Shown here in pieces: positions 7,670 through 14,688 of a stretch of DNA of 24,444 nt; positions within the stretch are counted from its first letter, which is position 1, and the number at the start of each line of letters is the position of its first letter. The notes below the pieces were generated by a model. That model did no database searches. It was not told where the DNA came from and saw only the letters and a list, made by a program, of their open reading frames with translations. Location of the stretch: contig CAJUHS010000025.1 in NCBI GenBank assembly GCA_910586535.1, forward strand, positions 1-24,444, written 5' to 3'. Source of the stretch: an uncultured Oscillospiraceae bacterium. GTDB taxonomy: Bacteria; Bacillota; Clostridia; Oscillospirales; Ruminococcaceae. The position numbers and the translations under genes were made by a program.

Positions 7670-9166
7670 TCACACACCGCCCTTTCTGTTCTTTTCCCAC
7701 GGATAAACGATCTTGCCGCGTCTTCTCATCCTTTTGTAAATTGATATCAGCACTATAAGTACGATTATCACAATGATAGCGGCAACGTAGTTATCTTTCA
7801 GCCACTGGTCGCGGTAGCCCTCAAAGGCTCTGTTATAGCGTCCGCGGCTTATGGATATCTCGAAGTACTCCATGGCTTCCTTGTACTCGTACTTGTTGTA
7901 AAGCGCATTGCCTATGCCTATATAGGCTCTGCGGTAGTTACCGTCGTACTTAAGAACGTTCCGCCATGGCTCGAGGGATTCCTCGTAAAGACCGTCGTTA
8001 TAGAGGTTAGCCGCATTTGTAACGATCTCGCCGAAAACAGTACGTGTAAAAATGGTGATGTTGTTTTTTCTTGAATCGAGAACATAGAGGTGATTGTCAT
8101 GGCTCTCGACAGCAGCAGCCGAAAGGAACATGCCAAGCTGGTCTCCGGAACCGCCCATGATGAACAGCAGCCAGCATTCCTTGTCGTACTGGAAGATACG
8201 TCCGTGCTGAAAGTCCAGAATGTTCAGCTCACCGTTGGGTCCCAAGTCTATATCGGTAAGGCTGGACTTCTTTGAGTAGATCGAGTAGTATGCTGGAGGT
8301 ATATCTCCGAAAGTCATATCCGCCGCGCCCAGCGAGTCAAGGATATTGTCTCCTCTGGGGTTGAGCTTTTTAACTAAGTCGGTATCGACCTCCTGAGAGT
8401 CCGTAACGGTGAAGATAAAGCCGTCGTCGTCGATATCGAAGTTGGAGAAACCGATAGGAGTCTGCTTTGCACGTCTGTCCTTCTGCGCCTGAGTACCTAT
8501 CAGATTCCAGAAAGCGTTTGCAAGAACTTCCGCCGTAGCCTCAACGCGGTTCGCTCCGTAGAAGCCCAGAAACTCTCCGTTGCTGTTAAACATTACCGCG
8601 CCCTTTGTCTGAGACTTAACCACGATATAAACGTTGCCCGCTTTGTCCACCAGCACCTTAGAGGGGTTATAGGTAAGGTTCTGGTCGTAAAGCTCGCTAT
8701 TGGGCTTTGTGAAAAGCCTGTCAACGTTTCCGTCGGTATCGCATTTGATAACGCGGTCGTTTTCGGTATCGCAGATATAAATGTTGCCGGTGTACTGGTC
8801 AACAAAAACTCCCGTAGGCTTTTTCAGAGTGAGAGTCTCTCCGTTATAGGAGAATTCTTTCATTTCCTTTTTGAAATTAAAATCAAGGTCTGTAATAACT
8901 ATCCTGTTGTTGCCCTTATCCGCTATGTACATAAGGTCGTCGTGGGAAATAAACAGATCCGCAGGCTCAAAGAGACTTCCGCATCCTATAGTTTCTCCGT
9001 CGACGTATTTTTCGGCGGTATAGCCCGCCTGGGAAGCGACCGCGTCGCCCCACCTGTCATAGCTGTAAGGGTCATATGTTTCCAGAGCGGAAACATTCAC
9101 TGTCATTGCCGAAACGGCTACCGCCGCCGCCGAGAGCAGTGAAAGAAGCTTTTTAAAGCTCGACAT
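7670..9166 (-). CDS. Membrane-anchored NHL beta-propeller protein with TPR-like helices
   Basis: This 498-residue protein has four visible parts. A signal peptide occupies about residues 1-28 (LLSLLSAAAVAVSAMTVNVSA). An NHL-type propeller follows from about 55 to 375, with repeats such as MYIADKGNNRIVITD, IYICDTENDRVIKCD and LYVLDSRKNNITIFTR. Two TPR-like helical hairpins (ANLYNDGLYEESLEPWRNVL and NALYNKYEYKEAMEYFEISI) lie near 385-445. A single membrane helix at about 461-477 is followed by a basic tail (YKRMRRRGK). The propeller and helices should therefore sit outside the cell, anchored from the C-terminus. NHL propellers bind proteins, glycans or RNA. Here a surface receptor or assembly role beside the transporter is likely but inferred. 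GGAGGG lies 6 bases before the ATG. Confidence 0.85.
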   Translation of the reverse strand: MSSFKKLLSLLSAAAVAVSAMTVNVSALETYDPYSYDRWGDAVASQAGYTAEKYVDGETIGCGSLFEPADLFISHDDLMYIADKGNNRIVITDLDFNFKKEMKEFSYNGETLTLKKPTGVFVDQYTGNIYICDTENDRVIKCDTDGNVDRLFTKPNSELYDQNLTYNPSKVLVDKAGNVYIVVKSQTKGAVMFNSNGEFLGFYGANRVEATAEVLANAFWNLIGTQAQKDRRAKQTPIGFSNFDIDDDGFIFTVTDSQEVDTDLVKKLNPRGDNILDSLGAADMTFGDIPPAYYSIYSKKSSLTDIDLGPNGELNILDFQHGRIFQYDKECWLLFIMGGSGDQLGMFLSAAAVESHDNHLYVLDSRKNNITIFTRTVFGEIVTNAANLYNDGLYEESLEPWRNVLKYDGNYRRAYIGIGNALYNKYEYKEAMEYFEISISRGRYNRAFEGYRDQWLKDNYVAAIIVIIVLIVLISIYKRMRRRGKIVYPWEKNRKGGV

Positions 9167-9207
9167 ATTATCCCTCCATTAATTCCATTAATCAATTTTT
9201 AGTCGTA

Positions 9208-10179
9208 TTAATCTTTCATGCCTGCGTGAGCCATCGTTTCCATAACGTTGCTCTGCGCGGCGATGAATATTGCCAGCGGCGGGATCATCAATACTACCGC
9301 GGACGCCGCTATAGCGCCCTGTCTCGCCATACCTGCTGCGGCGATCTGCTGAACGACGGTAGGTATTGTTTTCAGCGCCTCATCGTAAACCAGCGAGCCG
9401 CCGTTTGAGTTCCATGCCGCCTGGAACTGGAAGATGATAATAGTCATAAGCGCGGGCTTTGAGTTCGGCATAACGATGCCCCAGCATATGCGCATAAGGC
9501 TCGCGCCGTCAACCTTGGCCGCTTCGATCATTGCGTCGGGAATCTGTCCCACGCTCTGGATCATGAGGTAAAGTCCCATTGTGGAGGCGATAAGCGGGAA
9601 GATCAGAGCCGAGTAGGTGTTGATCATACCCAGATTAGCCATAACAATGTACTGCATTATGTAGGTTACCTGGCTGTTGAACAGCAGGGCGATAACGATT
9701 ATCTTGTTGATAGTCCGGCAGCCGGGGAACCTGCACTTTGCGAGGATAAAGCCTGCCATACAGGCGAAAACAACGTGAAAGAGAGTAGCGGCAACAGTAA
9801 CGAAAATACTGTTGAAAACGTTTCTTGAAAAGGGAACCCACGAATTGTTTGCGACAACGAACAGATCCTTGAAGTTGTCAAGGGTGGGATCCATAGCGTA
9901 AAGACGCGGCGGCATAATGAAGATTTCATTTACCGGCTTCAGGGAGCTGACGATTGCAATATAGATAGGAGCCAGCATGAACAGACCCAGTATCGTCAGG
10001 AACAGAAAAATTCCTATATCGTTTTTCCAGCTCTTGCCTACCTGCTTGTTAGAGCCTTTGGAACGCTCCATTTTGCGGTGTTCCTTTTCCCGCCTTTTTC
10101 TCAGAGCCTCCAGCGCGGCGGCGTTCTCAGCCTCTATCTGCGCCTGTATCTGAGACGGTTTAAGTTCTTTTTTAGCCAT
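9208..10179 (-). CDS. Sugar ABC transporter permease (CUT1, MalG type), first pair
   Basis: This 323-residue permease has six predicted membrane helices from about residue 52. Its textbook EAA loop is EAAKVDGASLMRICWGIVMP (from about residue 219). The first 50 residues are a highly charged helical cytoplasmic tail (repeated KK, EK and RR), unusually long for the family. A similar basic tail is present on the last gene of this operon. The start is supported by GAGGTGAGG upstream. It lies 21 bases after its partner permease and 41 bases before the NHL gene. Together with that partner it most likely serves the solute-binding protein encoded first in the operon. Confidence 0.93.
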   Translation of the reverse strand: MAKKELKPSQIQAQIEAENAAALEALRKRREKEHRKMERSKGSNKQVGKSWKNDIGIFLFLTILGLFMLAPIYIAIVSSLKPVNEIFIMPPRLYAMDPTLDNFKDLFVVANNSWVPFSRNVFNSIFVTVAATLFHVVFACMAGFILAKCRFPGCRTINKIIVIALLFNSQVTYIMQYIVMANLGMINTYSALIFPLIASTMGLYLMIQSVGQIPDAMIEAAKVDGASLMRICWGIVMPNSKPALMTIIIFQFQAAWNSNGGSLVYDEALKTIPTVVQQIAAAGMARQGAIAASAVVLMIPPLAIFIAAQSNVMETMAHAGMKD

Positions 10180-10200
10180 TATGTAATCCTCACCTCATTT

Positions 10201-11166
10201 CTAATTCATGTATTTGCCCAGTACCTTGGATATGAGCTGGTTACACAGCAGCATCGCCAGGAACAGCACGAAGCATATTGCCGAAGCGTAGCCCATTTCG
10301 TAACGTATCCAGCCATAGTCAAAGGCGTGGGTCATAATGGTGTGAGCCTTATAGTCCGTGGAGGGGAAGCCCGCAAGGCTTCTGCCCACCAGGTCTACCG
10401 TAAATGATGAAACTATCTGCATTACAGCGGCGAACATAAGCTGAGGTCCCATAGAGGGGATAGTTATAAAGATAAGCTCCTGCCATCTGTTGCTTATTCC
10501 CTCGATAGCTCCCGCCTCGTACATCGCCTTGTCGATTCCCTGGAAGCCGGCTCTCATCGCAAGGAATCCTGCGCCCATGGATACCCACAGCTGAACTACG
10601 ATAACGCAGCCCAGCAGGTAGTTTGCGTCGGTAAGCCACTGTATAGCCGCCGTGGTAATGCCCAGCTCGTTAAGAGCAGCATTGAGGTAACCGTAAGCGT
10701 CGCCCGAAAAGATGAGCTGCCATACAAAGTAGATATTTCCCGCCATAGACGGAGCGTAGAAAATAAGCGTGAATATGGTTTTGAGTACCGGGTGAAGCTC
10801 GTTTATGAGCCACGCAAGAAAGAAGCTGAGCGCGTAGCTGAGAGGACCCGTAAAGATAGCGAAGATGAGCGTGGTTCTTATGGAACCGATGAAAACATCG
10901 TCTTCGAGGAACATGGTGTAGAAATTCTGCAAAGCGACAAATTTCGGCGGAAAATGCGCCATGTCAAAGTCAGTAAAACCGATAGGAAGCGCCATGACTA
11001 CAGGAATTACCGTGAAAAACAGGAAGAAAATCATAAACGGAAGAATCATGAGGTAGCACATCGAGTTACGCTTCATCTCGTGCCGTGTGTACGCCCACTT
11101 TTCCTTAAAGGACATCCTGCGCTCGTTAGGCAGCAAAATTTCCTTTTTTTGAGTTTCAGCAGCCAA
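10201..11166 (-). CDS. Sugar ABC transporter permease (CUT1, UgpA/MalF type), first pair
   Basis: About 321 residues with a charged N-terminal tail, then six membrane segments starting near residue 37. The EAA loop is EAGAIEGISNRWQELIFITI, beginning near residue 217. The frame could start at ATG 11181. That ATG has no ribosome site before it, and the GGAGGG overlaps its own first codons. The TTG at 11166 lies 7 bases after the GGAGGG, so I choose TTG. The gene follows the solute-binding protein gene with almost no gap, which indicates coupled expression of receptor and channel. Confidence 0.92.
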   Translation of the reverse strand: MAAETQKKEILLPNERRMSFKEKWAYTRHEMKRNSMCYLMILPFMIFFLFFTVIPVVMALPIGFTDFDMAHFPPKFVALQNFYTMFLEDDVFIGSIRTTLIFAIFTGPLSYALSFFLAWLINELHPVLKTIFTLIFYAPSMAGNIYFVWQLIFSGDAYGYLNAALNELGITTAAIQWLTDANYLLGCVIVVQLWVSMGAGFLAMRAGFQGIDKAMYEAGAIEGISNRWQELIFITIPSMGPQLMFAAVMQIVSSFTVDLVGRSLAGFPSTDYKAHTIMTHAFDYGWIRYEMGYASAICFVLFLAMLLCNQLISKVLGKYMN

Positions 11167-11183
11167 AGGTAAACCCTCCATTC

Positions 11184-14108
11184 TTATTCATCATCAAGAC
11201 CGAGATTCTCTCGTTTTCTTGTAATTTCTCTGTTGATGTCAATGTTGTACCAGCGCAGGGTCTCACGGGCGTTTTCCTTGTCGTTTACGACCGATCTGAA
11301 CGCGTTCATGATACTTCTTGTAACAACGTATGCGGACGGAACGATAGGTATTTCCTCAAGCTCCTCCATCTGGGAGAGTATCTTCTCAAGGTCCCTGTTG
11401 GACCAGTTGAGCTGCTTGAGAGCCTCAACGTTTGCGGGAGCGAACCGTCCGAGAGGACCCATAACGCCCTCTACATTCTGACCGTATTCAACCATGGTGT
11501 CCGTGTCGGTGAACCACTTGATAAATTCCCATGCCGCTTCCTTGTCCTTGCAGTTTGAAAGGATGATCGCACCGGAGCCGTTGGAATTTGCCGCGTGAGA
11601 AACTGTACCGTCGGCTCTGCGTGTTCCCGGAACGGAACAGAAGTCCCACAGTCCCTTTATTTCGGGAGCCGCAATGTTAAGCTGATTGTAGAATCCGCAG
11701 TAATTCTGTATAACGATAGGAGCTTCGCCTGTTCTGAAACGTGTGAATGCGTCGTAGGTCTGGTCGAACTTGTAAACATTGTAGAAGTCCGTCCAGGTAG
11801 CGAAAGCGTCTACCGCCGTCTGCGTATCAAAGTTTGTGGCTGTCTGGGCGTCGTTGTAGTAATTCATGCCCGACTGGAGCATAAGCAAAGCAAATGTGTG
11901 ACCCATTTCCGTTGCGGGAGAAACCGATACTGCAGCGGTATTTGTTCCAGTTGAAGCAACTACGCCGGGAAGGATAAGACCGGGCTGCATATACTTTCTC
12001 TGAATAGCGGGAAGCATATCAATAAGATCGTCCCAAGTCTCGGGAGGCTCGGTAATGCCTATCTGCGCCAGCATATCCTTGCGGTAGAACATCATGGGGA
12101 AGTTTCTGTCTATAGGTATCGCGTAGGTTTCACCGTCGTACTGATAGTTCACCATAGCTGTTCTCTGGAACCTGGTCTTTACCTCGTCAAAGCCGGGCAT
12201 ATCGTCCATAGGTTCGATAAGGTCTCTTACCGCCAGGTTTACTGGGAACTCGCCGCCTGTAAAGAGCGAAGCGTCGGGACCCTTTCCTGCCAGAACCGCT
12301 TCCATGATACCGCCCTGAACAAGGTTAATGGAAACCTGTGTGCCGTGGCTTGTATTGTAATCGGAGTCTGTCATCTGCTTGATAACGTTTGCCTGATCGC
12401 GTCCGAGACCTATCCAAACGTTAATGGATTCGCCGCTTACGTCGGAAAGCTTTGTATAATCCTCAAAGAAGGAGTTTATAAAGCCTTTGAAAGCGAAGGA
12501 AAAGCTTTTTCCGAAGTGGGCTTTTACCGGGGTAAAATCCTTTTCGGCAGGAACAAGCTCAATGAAATCTATTTCAAGGGGCTGCTCTCTGTACTGTCTC
12601 ATCCATGATGAAACAGAAGCGACATTATCCTTAATTGAACCGTTGGAGATCATACTGGGTATTTTGTCGGGCTTCTCAACGCCTCTTTCAAGAACAGTTG
12701 CCAGCCTTTCAAGAGCGGCAGCCTCGGTACCTGCGTTTCCTGCAAGCTTTTCAATGTTTTTCTCCTCTGCTAAAAGCTGAATGGAAAGGTTTTCAAAAAC
12801 TTCAAGCAGCTCGGGTATCTCCCTGTGAACATAGTAATCGGTATACTTGTCGGGAGAAGGGCCTGTGATCATAAGTATCTGCATATAGTACTGGTTTGCT
12901 GTGAAAACAATGCTGTCAAGGCGGCGCATTGACTCTCCGATCTCGCCGGGGATTACCTCCAGCGAAAGCTCGTGCTTGCCGGGTTCAAGGTAAACATAAG
13001 CGGGATCGCCGTTTTCGTCCTGAGGAACAACCATGAGCCAGTCGTCGTCGTACTGGAACTTGATCTGTTCGAAACACTCGTTGGGAACTTTGCCGTCCAC
13101 ATAAAGGCGGCGGTTGCTGTAAAGACCGCGAAGCTCGTTCTGACGGGCTTTTATTCCCACCTTATAGTAGCCTGCGGTATCAACGTTCATTTCCCAGGTA
13201 ATCGCCTGACCGGCAGTATCCCAAGTTCCGTCGCCCACAGTATTGTAGCGCTGCTTTGACGGGTGAGAGGGTTCAACCAGATATGAACCTCTGTCATAGG
13301 TCGGGAAAAGGGTCTGGGAATTTGTATACGCATACTTTTCACCCTGAAGCTTGATCGCCTCGGCGCCGCTGTTCGCCGCAAGCTCCGAATCGGAAGGCTT
13401 GACATACTTGTCATAACCGCTCAGATTGCATAATTTTATGTATTCGATAGCAACCGAAGCACGCTCGGATTCGAGGGAAATAGTATGCTGACCCGCCTCC
13501 AGATTAAAATAGAGGGGTTCGTTAAACAGACCGTCCACATCGGCGAGCATGGTAGTCACCCATCTGGGGGACTGCACCTGAGGAGGACGGACTTCATTAT
13601 CCTTTGAATCCGTAGTGATCGGGTAAGCGTTTGTCCAGATATGGGGAAGCGTAGCACGGGTCGCGGTATCATAAGGCGACTCGCCGTCCAGCAGGATTGA
13701 AAATTCCGTAGTAGTCGCTCCGCCTTCGAGAGGATAATAGCTTACCTCCATCTGATATGCGCCTGACTGGGGGACGTCAACGGTAAAATCGACTCTGCCC
13801 TCCTCGTTGGACCAAACAAGAACATTTTCCCTGCCCTCAAAGGAAGCAAGCTCCGCTTCGGCATCGCTGCTTTTGCCCGAATAGGCAAGCACTGCTTCGG
13901 CGTCGGGACGAGTCACACCTTCTATCTCGTCGTAATATTCGCTGTAAGTTTTCTGCCTGACATAAGCGGGAGCGGAGGCTTCCGTACTTACCGCAGTATC
14001 CGCCGCTTCATCGTCCGCCGAAGCGGGGAAGCAGGATAAAACAGGAACACAAACGAGAACTGCGACTGCCGCGGACAAAATTCTCTTTAAATTCGTTTTC
14101 CTTGACAA
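11184..14108 (-). CDS. Large extracellular solute-binding protein with carbohydrate-binding-like modules
   Basis: About 974 residues, more than twice the usual length of a CUT1 binding protein. After a signal sequence (LKRILSAAVAVLVCVPVLSC, then FPASA) come two beta-rich modules at about 85-220 and 240-410. Their phrases FTVDVPQSGAYQMEVSYYPL, EAGQHTISLE and EPGKHELSLEV are typical of CBM6/35-like carbohydrate-binding sandwiches. A helical linker covers about 415-500. The rest (from about 565) is a family 1 solute-binding domain with PIDRNFPMMFYRKDMLAQIG, ETWDDLIDMLP, and ILSNCKDKEAAWEFIKWFTD near the end. VLSC could be a lipobox, but the ASA site is equally good, so anchoring is unsettled. 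The frame extends to GTG 14120. AAAGGTGG lies 8 bases before TTG 14108, which I prefer. It is the first gene of the operon and presumably captures the polysaccharide or oligosaccharide substrate. Confidence 0.88.
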   Translation of the reverse strand: MSRKTNLKRILSAAVAVLVCVPVLSCFPASADDEAADTAVSTEASAPAYVRQKTYSEYYDEIEGVTRPDAEAVLAYSGKSSDAEAELASFEGRENVLVWSNEEGRVDFTVDVPQSGAYQMEVSYYPLEGGATTTEFSILLDGESPYDTATRATLPHIWTNAYPITTDSKDNEVRPPQVQSPRWVTTMLADVDGLFNEPLYFNLEAGQHTISLESERASVAIEYIKLCNLSGYDKYVKPSDSELAANSGAEAIKLQGEKYAYTNSQTLFPTYDRGSYLVEPSHPSKQRYNTVGDGTWDTAGQAITWEMNVDTAGYYKVGIKARQNELRGLYSNRRLYVDGKVPNECFEQIKFQYDDDWLMVVPQDENGDPAYVYLEPGKHELSLEVIPGEIGESMRRLDSIVFTANQYYMQILMITGPSPDKYTDYYVHREIPELLEVFENLSIQLLAEEKNIEKLAGNAGTEAAALERLATVLERGVEKPDKIPSMISNGSIKDNVASVSSWMRQYREQPLEIDFIELVPAEKDFTPVKAHFGKSFSFAFKGFINSFFEDYTKLSDVSGESINVWIGLGRDQANVIKQMTDSDYNTSHGTQVSINLVQGGIMEAVLAGKGPDASLFTGGEFPVNLAVRDLIEPMDDMPGFDEVKTRFQRTAMVNYQYDGETYAIPIDRNFPMMFYRKDMLAQIGITEPPETWDDLIDMLPAIQRKYMQPGLILPGVVASTGTNTAAVSVSPATEMGHTFALLMLQSGMNYYNDAQTATNFDTQTAVDAFATWTDFYNVYKFDQTYDAFTRFRTGEAPIVIQNYCGFYNQLNIAAPEIKGLWDFCSVPGTRRADGTVSHAANSNGSGAIILSNCKDKEAAWEFIKWFTDTDTMVEYGQNVEGVMGPLGRFAPANVEALKQLNWSNRDLEKILSQMEELEEIPIVPSAYVVTRSIMNAFRSVVNDKENARETLRWYNIDINREITRKRENLGLDDE

Positions 14109-14163
14109 CAGATAGACCACCTTTCATGATAACTATGCTCCGGCAAAGCGGAACACTCAAAAA

Positions 14164-14187
14164 TCCGCGGTTCAGACCGTACGCGGA
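14164..14187 (-). promoter_or_regulatory. Possible attenuator hairpin in the operon leader
   Basis: The untranslated leader of about 185 bases before the solute-binding protein gene is rich in hairpins. On the minus strand TCCGCG (14187-14182) pairs with CGCGGA (14169-14164), and a run of five T follows at 14163-14159, which resembles a weak terminator. Neighbouring repeats GAAGCT and AGCTTC just upstream could form a competing structure. No known riboswitch class was recognised. Confidence 0.35.
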
Positions 14188-14299
14188 AGCTTATCAGCGG
14201 AGCTTCGCAGCCAACGGCAAACTGTCTTTGTGTATTTATCGTGATAATTACACAAAAAAACTGCGACGGATTGAAAAAATTATATAGAGTTGCATAATT

Positions 14300-14328
14300 A
14301 TTATAACAATTTGACTAACAAATGTCAA
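14300..14328 (-). promoter_or_regulatory. Promoter of the eight-gene transport operon
   Basis: On the minus strand TTGACA (14328-14323) and TATAAT (14305-14300) are both perfect consensus hexamers with a 17-base spacer. The start point would be near 14293. Such a strong core promoter on a catabolic operon suggests control by repression, leader attenuation or upstream-bound regulators rather than by weak RNA polymerase binding. Confidence 0.85.
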
Positions 14329-14343
14329 GGGCTTCTTTGTAAT

Positions 14344-14373
14344 TTTGTTCAAAAAATATAATTTGTTCAAAAA
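14344..14373. repeat. Direct repeats just upstream of the operon promoter (candidate operator)
   Basis: TTTGTTCAAAAA occurs at 14344-14355 and again at 14362-14373, 18 bases apart, immediately upstream of the -35 element at 14323-14328. The position suits a regulator touching RNA polymerase. Because the sequence is AT-rich, chance repetition is possible. No regulator gene is present in the window. Confidence 0.35.
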
Positions 14374-14544
14374 TTCACAAACGGTGTTTTAATCCTGATT
14401 TTAAAAGGAGTTACAGATAATCTTTTTGCAGGGGAGATATCTTCCGTCCCGAAATAAATTATTTAAAGAATGCATGGCGGGAGCATTGTCCTCTTCAAAT
14501 TTTATCAAGGCATTTTTATGTAACATACAGTATAAACAAACAAA
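14374..14544. other. Intergenic stretch without recognisable genes
   Basis: Between the upstream direct repeats of the transport operon and the terminators of the surface-protein gene I see no reading frame with a ribosome site. I also see no convincing promoter or RNA structure. The sequence is AT-rich. Confidence 0.5.
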
Positions 14545-14570
14545 GCCGGAGCCCTGAAAGAAGCTCCGGC
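14545..14570 (-). terminator. Second terminator of the surface-protein gene
   Basis: The inverted repeat GCCGGAGC / GCTCCGGC with a 10-base loop is followed on the minus strand by TTTGTTTGTTT. It lies immediately beyond another hairpin, so the surface-protein transcript meets two terminators in tandem. Confidence 0.75.
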
Positions 14571-14579
14571 AAAAATAAA

Positions 14580-14608
14580 GCGCTGCCCGTTCTGCATACG
14601 GACAGCGC
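14580..14608 (-). terminator. First terminator of the surface-protein gene
   Basis: On the minus strand GCGCTGTCCG pairs with CGGGCAGCGC (one mismatch) around a 9-base loop and is followed by TTTATTTTT. It lies 80 bases after the stop codon. Confidence 0.8.
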
Positions 14609-14688
14609 CATTGATGTTAGAATAACGTTAAATTACATGTAGTAACCGTTTGTTATACTTTCATGATTTGCTGATAATCAGCAGGCAA

